From positions 1-60,668 of the forward strand of contig CAZQKW010000020.1 in the NCBI GenBank assembly GCA_964594075.1: 60,668 bases of DNA, read 5' to 3'. Both the position numbers and the translations under genes were made by a program. Source of the DNA: CAZQKW01 sp964594075 (GTDB taxonomy: Bacteria > Desulfobacterota > WTBG01 > CAIYCZ01). A model generated the notes under the pieces. The model searched no databases and had not been told where the DNA came from. It saw nothing but the letters and a program-made list of their open reading frames with translations. Below, piece after piece: positions 44,582 through 52,407 of the stretch (the stretch's first letter is position 1; each line of letters begins with the position of its first letter).

Positions 44582-45379
44582 TTAAAAACTATGTGCTGTG
44601 GTGGGAAATTTTTCTTCCTTTACTTCTGAAATAAACGCCGTAACTGCTTTTTTTATGAGCGGCTCAAGCTGCACATACTGTTTGACAAACTTGGGGCGAA
44701 AGGAACCGCTCAGACCAAGCACGTCATGAATCACCAGCACCTGTCCATCACAGTGCATGCCGGCGCCAATGCCAATGGTTGGGATCTGCAGGGAGCTGGT
44801 TATTTCCTGCGCAAGGTCAGCCGGTATTGCCTCAAGCACCAGAGAAAACGCCCCTGCCCGTTCCACGGCGCGGGCATCCGCCAGAAGTTTCTGGCGTTGG
44901 CGTTCTTCCTTACCCTGAATTTTGTAACCTCCCAAGCGATGAATAGATTGCGGCGTGAGGCCAATATGTCCCATTACCGGGATATCAATGTCAGACAGGG
45001 CGCGGATAACGGCCTCCATATTTTCGCCACCTTCAAGCTTTACTGCCTCGGCACCGCCTTCCTGTATCATACGCCCGGCGTTTATTTTTGCTTCTTCAAT
45101 GCTGACCTGGTAGGACATGAACGGCATATCAGCAACCACCAGAGCCTTTTTGCGCGCTTTTGCCACTGCTTTTGTATGATAGATAATATCATCCACGGTC
45201 ACGGGCAGAGTATTGTCAAATCCCATCATTACATTTCCCACCGAATCACCGATAAGCAAGATGTCCACACCGGATTCATCAAGTATTCGCGCAGTGGGAT
45301 AATCATAAGCAGTGAGCATAGTAATTTTCTCACCATTGTCTTTCATCTTTTGTAAATCAAGAATAGTTATTTTTTTCAT
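44582..45379 (-). CDS. panB: 3-methyl-2-oxobutanoate hydroxymethyltransferase
   Basis: The 265-residue TIM-barrel enzyme makes ketopantoate using methylene-tetrahydrofolate. It has MLTAYDYPTARILDESG, LLIGDSVGNVMMG, AVKLEGG and the GIGAGMHCDGQVLV motif. Length and order with panC are standard. Confidence 0.97.
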   Translation of the reverse strand: MKKITILDLQKMKDNGEKITMLTAYDYPTARILDESGVDILLIGDSVGNVMMGFDNTLPVTVDDIIYHTKAVAKARKKALVVADMPFMSYQVSIEEAKINAGRMIQEGGAEAVKLEGGENMEAVIRALSDIDIPVMGHIGLTPQSIHRLGGYKIQGKEERQRQKLLADARAVERAGAFSLVLEAIPADLAQEITSSLQIPTIGIGAGMHCDGQVLVIHDVLGLSGSFRPKFVKQYVQLEPLIKKAVTAFISEVKEEKFPTTAHSF

Positions 45380-45744
45380 ATAATGCCTTCATTCGCCGGA
45401 CGCGCTGTGCAGTATGAATGCACTCGTGCTGCATCCATAGAGTTTAAAATGCTTGCACCTCATAATCCTTTACACTCTAAACTTTATTGATATTTATATT
45501 GTTAGTCAAATATTATTTATAAACACTGAAATATTCTCCTCTCACAATGAGGCTCAACCATTCTTTATATTTTATCTATAACACAATGAAAGAACCTGGG
45601 GCATTGCAAATATTTTTAAGCAAACGGAAAATTTGTCGGAGAAGGATGAAATCTCCTGGTGCAAGAGAGAAAAGACTGCAAAAAAAGCGCGGAATTAGAC
45701 ACCAGACAGGGCAAGCGATGAAAGCGACCGGCAGGTTTTAATTA
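45380..45744. other. Intergenic region upstream of panB
   Basis: This 365-bp A+T-rich gap lies between panB and the 3' end of the M64 peptidase gene. It should hold the panB promoter. I see no convincing gene; a plus-strand frame at 45547-45741 is basic, lacks family features and is rejected. Confidence 0.4.
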
Positions 45745-47379
45745 TCAAAAAAGCTTTTTTATCGCAAAAAATCTTATCCGCTGGGGACTGGCGTCTTTAA
45801 TGGTGACTCGTTGATAGGCGGGGAAGAAAATATAGCCAGCGGCTTCCGGCATAATAATATAATTGCCCGATGCCAATGAAGATACGTTAAAATTTCTGGA
45901 CCCCTTAATATGCATTGTTGATGAAACAGTGCCGTACACATGGAGAGTAACGCCGTCAGGAACTCTTCCCCAGATAGTTCCGGTGATGTTGTAAGGCGGG
46001 CGCTTTGTATGCAAGAAAATATTTACCATGCCTCCACCTTCCTCGGTTACGGCAACCTCTTTTTCTGCTTTATCAAAATGTGGGGCATTGACAATCAGCG
46101 TATATGTTCCACAGGGCAGATTGTTAAATTGAAACCAGCCATTTTCATCCGTATATGCAATGGCAGAAGACGGCACGGCTTCTACCCTTGCATTGGCTAC
46201 ACCTGTGCTGGAATCGTCCTGCAGTATGGTGCCCGCGATATCCCCGCTGCATTCAGTTCGGTGCAGTTGCCAGGCGTGCTGAAAGGTTAAAAGTCCATCA
46301 GCCTCAGCGCGAACCAGAGGAGTTGTATCCTTAAACCAAATGCGAACGATATGTGTTCCCTGTGAAAGTGCAGCAGGATTTACCCCATAGTTCAATTGGC
46401 CATTATTATCTATTATTTCGCCATCTACTTCCCAGGTCACCTCAAAGGAACCGTCGTTAACCGGTATGGGTTCTATCCACAGCATCAGGGGCTGGTCAAT
46501 GACCGTTATTTCTGGTTCTAACGGTCCCCACGTATCTACCGGACTTACCACAGTATAGAGCGTGCGAATAATCGCTTCAGCACAGATCTCGCAATAGGGT
46601 GCGCTCAGGGTGCGCATTTTGCAGGTGTGTTTCGGGCGATAAATGCCCACCGCAGAATATCCCGCTCCTTCAAAAAGCCCAATCCGGTCAGTTATCGTTT
46701 CTGGTGTCGGCAAAGGAATTTCAGGGTCAATCCATTTTTTCCACGGGATTGCTTCTATAGCAGTTTGTCTGGTAATGTTGGGAACCCCGGTTATATCAGG
46801 ATCAGCAACATATGCAGTTTCATATTCATCCGCCAAATGCCCAATAAAGTGTCCGGCTTCATGCAACGCAATGTCGCCAGCCGCTTCAGTGCAGGAAAAA
46901 ACTATGGTTGATCCAGCGCTTCCGCCATAGACGCTATCATTGACCAGAACAAAGACTGCATCAAATGACGGGATTTGTGCGGCTGCATCAAATGCTTTAC
47001 TGTCATTTACGGTTAACAGCCGGCTAACACCGTAACTGTCAAACGTTGCATCAAACGCGGTATCAACATAAACATTCTGGGATGGATGATCTGCTCCGGA
47101 TTGTTTTGAAGGCCTATACAGCGTGTAAAAATTTATGAATGATTTATATTCTTTCCAGGGTGAAGTGGAAAAAATATGATTGACAATTCGCGTGTAATCA
47201 TCGGTAAACTTTTTTGATTCTTCCGCCGTATAGCCTTCTGCTAACAATACGCACACGAACCGCGCGTTATCGTCGCCGTTATCAATAATTTTTAAAATTA
47301 CATCCTGCGCCAAACACGAATTCGTTGCAAATGCTTGTAATATCAAAACGATGCTAAATATAGCTGCAAGTCTTTTCAT
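45745..47379 (-). CDS. Secreted M64 (IgA peptidase-like) metallopeptidase with carboxypeptidase regulatory-like domain
   Basis: The 544-residue protein has a Sec signal peptide (1-24, cleavage near SCLAQ) and an M64 catalytic domain with the zinc motif HEAGHxxGxLxDEY at 173-186 (HEAGH 173-177). M64 enzymes include the Clostridium ramosum IgA peptidase, though most homologues have unknown substrates. From about 380 a carboxypeptidase regulatory-like beta-sandwich (GDIAGTILQDD) and a further repeat-like domain follow; such domains often bind cell-surface partners. It starts 12 bp after a small secreted-protein gene, and the pair lies behind a c-di-GMP-I riboswitch. A surface target, possibly the adjacent adhesin, is an inference. 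Confidence 0.88.
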   Translation of the reverse strand: MKRLAAIFSIVLILQAFATNSCLAQDVILKIIDNGDDNARFVCVLLAEGYTAEESKKFTDDYTRIVNHIFSTSPWKEYKSFINFYTLYRPSKQSGADHPSQNVYVDTAFDATFDSYGVSRLLTVNDSKAFDAAAQIPSFDAVFVLVNDSVYGGSAGSTIVFSCTEAAGDIALHEAGHFIGHLADEYETAYVADPDITGVPNITRQTAIEAIPWKKWIDPEIPLPTPETITDRIGLFEGAGYSAVGIYRPKHTCKMRTLSAPYCEICAEAIIRTLYTVVSPVDTWGPLEPEITVIDQPLMLWIEPIPVNDGSFEVTWEVDGEIIDNNGQLNYGVNPAALSQGTHIVRIWFKDTTPLVRAEADGLLTFQHAWQLHRTECSGDIAGTILQDDSSTGVANARVEAVPSSAIAYTDENGWFQFNNLPCGTYTLIVNAPHFDKAEKEVAVTEEGGGMVNIFLHTKRPPYNITGTIWGRVPDGVTLHVYGTVSSTMHIKGSRNFNVSSLASGNYIIMPEAAGYIFFPAYQRVTIKDASPQRIRFFAIKKLF

Positions 47380-47391
47380 AGCACTATCACA

Positions 47392-47877
47392 TTAGGGTAA
47401 ACTGATCTCTCCAACCATTTCTCCCTGGGTTTCGTTAACTCGCGTGGTGCTGAATAATGGGGTATGATACCTATCTTTTAACCGGTAAAAAAGAATCCGG
47501 GAGGAATGTTCGCGCGCTGGAATTTTTAGGATAAAATCAACTGCCGGCCGTTCAAAACTGCCTCCGCCAATGCCTTCGCTTCCGTCGTGTGCATAATCAA
47601 AATGAAGAATCCGGGGTACCTCAAAATAGTTCTGATCCAAAACAGTTTGGTTGCGGGAAAGAACACGATAAAAAAAATGATTGCCGTTAGGAGTTACTCT
47701 CCTGGCTTTTAACATGCCTTCGGCAACGTGGCAGGCGTTAAGACGTATGGTGTTGTTATTCCAGTTAAGATTTAAAATGAAGAATTTCTCTGTGGACTGG
47801 CTAAGGCAGGTAGAATTACAGCAGAGGCCAAAAAAGCAATAACTTATAAAGGAAAGTAAAATTATTTTTTTGAGCAT
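47392..47877 (-). CDS. Small secreted protein co-transcribed with the M64 peptidase
   Basis: A 161-residue protein with an N-terminal signal peptide (about 1-27, with several cysteines), then a beta-rich domain of about 130 residues with no recognised family. It is the first gene after the c-di-GMP riboswitch and lies 12 bp before the M64 gene. It could be a chaperone, inhibitor or propeptide-like partner of the peptidase; nothing in the sequence decides this. Confidence 0.75.
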   Translation of the reverse strand: MLKKIILLSFISYCFFGLCCNSTCLSQSTEKFFILNLNWNNNTIRLNACHVAEGMLKARRVTPNGNHFFYRVLSRNQTVLDQNYFEVPRILHFDYAHDGSEGIGGGSFERPAVDFILKIPAREHSSRILFYRLKDRYHTPLFSTTRVNETQGEMVGEISLP

Positions 47878-47924
47878 AAAAGAATCTGTCCTCGTACCAA
47901 AAGGACAGACTCTTTAAGCAGTCT
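47878..47924 (-). promoter_or_regulatory. Riboswitch expression platform: alternative hairpins before the secreted-protein start
   Basis: On the minus strand AAGAGTCTGTCC can pair with GGACAGATTCTT (47878-47914), a 12-bp stem ending against the ATG at 47877 that buries the only GAGG candidate ribosome binding site. The same AGTCT can instead pair with an upstream AGACT (47906-47924). The mutually exclusive pair is typical of a riboswitch output, but whether ligand turns the gene on or off cannot be read with confidence. Confidence 0.55.
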
Positions 47925-47935
47925 CGCTCTTTTCT

Positions 47936-48009
47936 GGCAACCCCGCTATCCTGAGCTCAATGCTTGAGGACCGGAGGCTTTGCGTCCTATCCTTTCGGTA
48001 CAGTTTGCC
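47936..48009 (-). promoter_or_regulatory. c-di-GMP-I (GEMM-I) riboswitch upstream of the secreted protein/M64 operon
   Basis: The minus strand carries the GEMM-I consensus in order: GGCAAAC, a GAAA tetraloop, GGACGCAAAGCC followed by TCCGG, a variable stem, and GCGGGGTTGCC, with P1 formed by GGCAA and TTGCC. The position corresponding to Vc2 G20 appears to be G, favouring c-di-GMP over the cGAMP variant. It lies about 60 nt before the first gene. Confidence 0.9.
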
Positions 48010-48160
48010 TTTTTCAGAAAAATTGAACTGTAATTATAAAATATCGTACTAAAGGCGATAATCTTTATCGTAATTATTATATTGATTTTACTTAATTTTT
48101 TTTATTTCCCGTTTAATGATTCATTAAATTTGCCAGAATATCCCCATAGTTGCATAATTA

Positions 48161-48204
48161 CAAAAAAGCACGACAGGGTTATCTGAATGTACCCTGTCGT
48201 GCTT
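48161..48204 (-). terminator. Terminator of the adhesin gene
   Basis: Perfect 13-bp arms AGCACGACAGGGT (48167-48179) and ACCCTGTCGTGCT (48191-48203) are followed on the minus strand by six T residues. It lies just 3' of the adhesin stop codon. Confidence 0.88.
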
Positions 48205-48239
48205 CCATTAACTATATATCTTGTTTTATCTTTTTCCGA

Positions 48240-51200
48240 TCACTTTGGAAATAATTTTTCCCGTATTATAAACCTGCCTTCCACAATCTCAATAAAGGGA
48301 TCTGCTGCATCCGTTTTATCGGTTGTAATGATTATTTTCCAGGTTCCGGGCGTCGCATTTTTTGCAACACTAATCGGCACCCAGAAGACGCGTTCCCGGT
48401 TCTTTTTGAGAACAGCCTGGCGAATCTTTCTAAACCGCGTATTGTCGATCGTAACACCGCTGTAAGTCTGGTTAGTTCCTTCAACGCTGAACAAACTCTT
48501 TGCCAAATCGACATTATTTTCTGCTTTGATTTTTACTCTCAACCAGTAGCACAGTTTCGGCAGTATAACCGGTGACCGCAGTTTTCTTTCATCTTTTCGC
48601 GGAAGAAAAGCTGTTGATGCCTCAATTCTCTTTATGTCAACACAGGCATCCAATGACTCGCTGCAGATTTGCTCTGGACTGCAGGGGGTTTGTCCGCTCT
48701 GGCATGTTCCTTCATCGCACGTTTCAGTTCCATTGCAGAAATTTCCGTCGTCACAATCAGCATCAGTAATACACGCTGGCGGTGGGACTGGGATCGTTGT
48801 GGTTGTGGTAATCACTGTCGTCGTAGTTACCGGTAGTACCGAGGTCGTTGTCGTAGTAGGCAGCACTATGATAGACGTAGTCGTGGTAGGTTGCACTGTG
48901 GTTGTGGTAATGATTTCTATTGCATCGCCAAAATTTACCGGATAACTGGTGCCAAGGACAACGTCCGTGTTGACTTCATTTGAAGTGGTTGATATAAAGC
49001 CATCTGGATCAGTTTCTACAACCGTATGTAGGCCTGCTACATTTATTACAAATGTGTAGTGCCCAAATTTATTCGTGAAATAATCAGTATTTTCGTCCAG
49101 AGTAACCTTCACGCCGGCAATACCGGTTTCATCGGCATCCAGTATGCCATTTCTGTTTATGTCATTAAAAACGGTGCCATAAATGTTCGCGCGTTCGGTA
49201 AGGTCATCGGTATCGCCAAAATCAACCTGATAGGTGTTTCCGAGCAAAACTTCTATATTGACCTCATTTGGGGTGGTAGAGCGGTATCCGGCCGGATCGG
49301 TTTCCACAACCCGGTGAACCCCTGCCACAGTTACCTGAAATACATACTGGCCTAATAGATTGGTGACTGCGGTGTCGCTGCCGTCAAGGGTGACGGTTAC
49401 CCCGCCAATGCCTGTCTCATTTGCATCCAGCTCGCCGTTTCCATTGGAATCGTTAAAGACGGTCCCATAGATTAACGCGCGGTCGGTAATATTATTTGTA
49501 TCGCCAAAATCTACTTGGTAGCCATTACCCAGGGCAACAGAAACATTTACCTGGTTCGGGGTTGTTGAAAAATAACCAGGGGGATCAGCTTCCATAACCG
49601 TATGTACCCCTGCTTCAGCGATGGCAAATGTGTACTGTCCCAATTGATTGGTTTCACGCGTTGTGCTGCTATCCAACGTGATCGTCACACCTGCAATGCC
49701 AGTCTCATTTCCATCCTGCACCCCGTTTGCATTTGCATCATCAAAGACCGTTCCATAAATAACCGCTGTCTCAGTATCATTTGAATATCCAAAATTGTTA
49801 TTTTGATACTCAATGCTTTGCAGGGGCGTTATGACTATTCGTTCCGGCGTGGTAGGATAGAAGCCGCTGCCGGGGCCCTGGGATGAGATGGAAACCGTCT
49901 TGCCGGTGGGGACAACAAACTGATAGTATCCCTCGCTATTGCTGTGTATGCTGTTACTGCCGCCGGTATAATCTTCCATGGTGATCAAAACATCCGGCAA
50001 CCCGGTTTCTCCGTCGTCTAAAATTCCATTTTCATTTTCATCATTGAATACCGTGCCGCTCACGATAGCCACGAGGTCTGTTCGCACCGCACCAAACAGG
50101 TTGTTGGCTGAGTAAAAATTGCCCGATTCCGGATTTTGTGGTGCACTGGAACCGCTGACCTCAATATTGTCGTTGTTTATCTTGCGTGCGGCGTCTCCTG
50201 GGATAGCGTTGGTTGAACTGTAGCCCAAGGGATTGGTTCTGGAAATAATGATCCTTGTGTCAGGTGGCCCGTAGAGAATGAAATTGCCGTCGGATGCAGT
50301 TGTCTGTTCCAGTCCTGTGCTCAGCTTAATAGTCGCTCCCGCAAGCCCTGGTTCATCAATATCAGGCAAACCGTTTGCATTGCTGTCTTCCCAGACTTTT
50401 CCACTAATTTCTATCACCGATGATAACAGCGCATCGCCAAAAAGGTTATTAGTAATAGTGTTCTGGTTTTTAATGTCATCAAGAACAACTGTTGCCTGCA
50501 GTGTATTAACGTCAATTCTGACTACGTGTGCGCTGCCGGGTATGGCATTGGTTGAAATATAGCCTTCAAGATCTGTCTCGGTAATGGTGTAGGTGCCGGC
50601 CAGTGCAACTTTAAATTCATAAAAGCCTGAATCATCAGTTGTGGATTCAATAGCTAATCCATTACCACTGAGCACTATTTTAACTCCTTTAATGCCCTCT
50701 TCGCCCTGATCCATGGTTCCGTTTACATTTGCGTCTTTGAACACCATTCCCGAAATGGTGGCGCGCAGCTTGTTTGAATCGCCAAAGTTAACCACATAAC
50801 TGCTCCCCAGCATAATATCTACGGTTACTTCATTTGGTGTGGTTGAAATGAATCCCTCTGGATCATTTTCTGTAACTGTATGCTGACCAGGCTCGCTAAT
50901 TTGAAAGGTATACTGGCCAAGATTATTGGTGAAATGAATAATGTTGTCGTCTAGTTTGACACTCACACCAGGGATGCCGGTTTCATTGGGATCCTGCAAA
51001 CCATTGCCATTATCATCATTAAATACTGTCCCGTAGATGTTGGCACGATCAGAAAGGTCGTTGGTATCGCCAAAGTTCACCTGATAACTGTTGCCCAGCG
51101 CAACTGCAACATTGACTTCATTCGGTGTGGTTGATCGGTAGCCGGCAGGGTCGGTTTCCACAACTGTATAAACACCGGCTTCAGTAATTTGAAAGGTATA

Positions 51201-52052
51201 TTGTCCCATTGAGTTTGTAATGCGTGAATCTCCGTTCAGTGCAACATTCACCCACGGGATGCCGACCTCACCATCATCCAGCACACCGTTTCCATTGGCA
51301 TCATTGAATACTGTTCCATAAATACTTGCCCGATCAATTAATTGATTAGTATCACCAAAATTTGCTATATAATAGCGGCCCAGTACCACATAAATGCTGA
51401 GTTTATTCGGCGTGGTTGAAAAAAATCCAGGCGGATCTATTTCTTCAACGGTATGGGTTCCTGCCTGGCTGATCCGAAATGAATACTGCCCCAATCCATT
51501 AGTTACTGTTGTTACGCTGCCATCCAGCGTAATTGTTACTCCCGCGATACCGTTTTCATTGTCATCTTGCTTGCCGTTGCCATTTGCATCATTGAAAACC
51601 GTGCCGGCAATAAAGGCGCGGTCGGATTGCAAGTTGGAATTTGACACGCAGGTTTTAAGGTCCCGCTGTTCAGAACCAAGAATAAGCCCAGCGCTTCTCC
51701 AGGTATTTATTAGATCCTCTGCGCAGGAAACAAATTGCCCGTGACTTTTTGCGTTTACTTCACAGGCTGCAATGAGATCACTCATGGTGCAGCCATCGGG
51801 AAACAGCATGTTAGGTGTCCCGCTGTCACATCCCTTCACAATAATGGTCGGAAGAAGATTTGAATCGGGGCAGGCATCCTGGTCATTAGAAACCCCGTCG
51901 CCGTCCGAATCATCTTCGGTAACATTAATATTAAAACCTTGAAGGGCATGTAAGGAAGGGGGCACGGCACCTGTCAGAAAAAGGAAAAAACTTAAAACTA
52001 AAAAAATTAGCCCGATGCTACTAATTGTGCTGTTTGTTTTGTTGCTTTTCAT
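48240..52052 (-). CDS. Large secreted SdrD-B-repeat adhesin
   Basis: The 1270-residue protein has a signal peptide or N-terminal anchor (about 12-37), one thrombospondin-3-like Ca2+ motif (DSDGDGVSNDQDACPDS, about 48-64), a cysteine-containing region to 143, and nine SdrD-B-type domains, most of 80-97 residues, each opening with GTVFNDANGNG-like sequence (Ca2+-binding Asp/Asn). A Thr-rich linker, a small cysteine-rich module (ACITDADCDDGNFCNG) and a beta-rich C-terminal domain follow. There is no LPXTG or autotransporter barrel. Units 1-3 match units 7-9 one by one, which indicates block duplication. AAGGAGG precedes the ATG. A c-di-GMP riboswitch with a terminator precedes the gene, so a role in attachment or biofilm is likely. 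Confidence 0.9.
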   Translation of the reverse strand: MKSNKTNSTISSIGLIFLVLSFFLFLTGAVPPSLHALQGFNINVTEDDSDGDGVSNDQDACPDSNLLPTIIVKGCDSGTPNMLFPDGCTMSDLIAACEVNAKSHGQFVSCAEDLINTWRSAGLILGSEQRDLKTCVSNSNLQSDRAFIAGTVFNDANGNGKQDDNENGIAGVTITLDGSVTTVTNGLGQYSFRISQAGTHTVEEIDPPGFFSTTPNKLSIYVVLGRYYIANFGDTNQLIDRASIYGTVFNDANGNGVLDDGEVGIPWVNVALNGDSRITNSMGQYTFQITEAGVYTVVETDPAGYRSTTPNEVNVAVALGNSYQVNFGDTNDLSDRANIYGTVFNDDNGNGLQDPNETGIPGVSVKLDDNIIHFTNNLGQYTFQISEPGQHTVTENDPEGFISTTPNEVTVDIMLGSSYVVNFGDSNKLRATISGMVFKDANVNGTMDQGEEGIKGVKIVLSGNGLAIESTTDDSGFYEFKVALAGTYTITETDLEGYISTNAIPGSAHVVRIDVNTLQATVVLDDIKNQNTITNNLFGDALLSSVIEISGKVWEDSNANGLPDIDEPGLAGATIKLSTGLEQTTASDGNFILYGPPDTRIIISRTNPLGYSSTNAIPGDAARKINNDNIEVSGSSAPQNPESGNFYSANNLFGAVRTDLVAIVSGTVFNDENENGILDDGETGLPDVLITMEDYTGGSNSIHSNSEGYYQFVVPTGKTVSISSQGPGSGFYPTTPERIVITPLQSIEYQNNNFGYSNDTETAVIYGTVFDDANANGVQDGNETGIAGVTITLDSSTTRETNQLGQYTFAIAEAGVHTVMEADPPGYFSTTPNQVNVSVALGNGYQVDFGDTNNITDRALIYGTVFNDSNGNGELDANETGIGGVTVTLDGSDTAVTNLLGQYVFQVTVAGVHRVVETDPAGYRSTTPNEVNIEVLLGNTYQVDFGDTDDLTERANIYGTVFNDINRNGILDADETGIAGVKVTLDENTDYFTNKFGHYTFVINVAGLHTVVETDPDGFISTTSNEVNTDVVLGTSYPVNFGDAIEIITTTTVQPTTTTSIIVLPTTTTTSVLPVTTTTVITTTTTIPVPPPACITDADCDDGNFCNGTETCDEGTCQSGQTPCSPEQICSESLDACVDIKRIEASTAFLPRKDERKLRSPVILPKLCYWLRVKIKAENNVDLAKSLFSVEGTNQTYSGVTIDNTRFRKIRQAVLKKNRERVFWVPISVAKNATPGTWKIIITTDKTDAADPFIEIVEGRFIIREKLFPK

Positions 52053-52116
52053 ACTTAATCCTCCTTTGATACGTCTTTAAAAAATTATTTTTTCGCCTTT
52101 GCCTTTTTTGCCCAAT

Positions 52117-52150
52117 AAAAAACCGGGTTGCCTATATCCTGGCAACCCGG
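52117..52150 (-). terminator. Riboswitch-controlled terminator of the adhesin gene
   Basis: Perfect arms CCGGGTTGCC and GGCAACCCGG (52123-52132 and 52141-52150) with an 8-nt loop are followed by six T residues on the minus strand. The 5' arm is the 3' P1 strand of the c-di-GMP riboswitch, so riboswitch closure and terminator formation exclude each other. Confidence 0.9.
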
Positions 52151-52216
52151 CTATCTTATTTCTTATTAAATTAAGATCCGTGGCTTTCCGTCCCAGCCTT
52201 TCAACTGGTTTGGCTT
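52141..52216 (-). promoter_or_regulatory. c-di-GMP-I (GEMM-I) riboswitch upstream of the adhesin
   Basis: The minus strand reads GCCAAACC, GAAA loop, GGGACGGAAAGCC, a variable A+T-rich stem, and GCCGGGTTGCC, a GEMM-I layout with two departures from consensus (GCC in place of GGC in the 5' P1 strand, and G in place of C in the GACGCAAAG block). P1 is therefore weak, while the overlapping terminator is strong. The layout predicts that ligand binding favours read-through, an ON switch. Confidence 0.85.
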
Positions 52217-52267
52217 TATCAGATTATTGATATACGATATTTTATGATTTAATTTTAATTTTGACAT

Positions 52268-52297
52268 ATATTAAAACATACAAACTATTAATGTCAA
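52268..52297 (-). promoter_or_regulatory. Candidate sigma-70 promoter of the adhesin transcript
   Basis: On the minus strand TTGACA (52292-52297) is separated by 18 nt from TAATAT (52268-52273), about 50 nt upstream of the riboswitch. The region is very A+T-rich, so chance matches are possible. Confidence 0.45.
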
Positions 52298-52407
52298 GAT
52301 TTTTTTCATATAAATTTGATAAAAATAAAATAATAAAGAAAAATCAAGGAATTGGTATTTCTAATTTGACTAATCCGAAAACGGAGAAATTGACAAACTT
52401 GTTTAAA

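Noticed and set aside
44726..45355. 209-codon plus-strand frame
   Set aside because: Antisense to panB; no motif or ribosome binding site.
45547..45741. 64-codon plus-strand frame downstream of the M64 gene
   Set aside because: Basic, low-complexity, no ribosome binding site and no recognisable family.
48780..48905. Short-repeat tract resembling a CRISPR or tandem DNA repeat
   Set aside because: It encodes the Thr-rich linker of the adhesin; repeats are codon-level and irregular, with no spacer pattern. No CRISPR array was seen anywhere.
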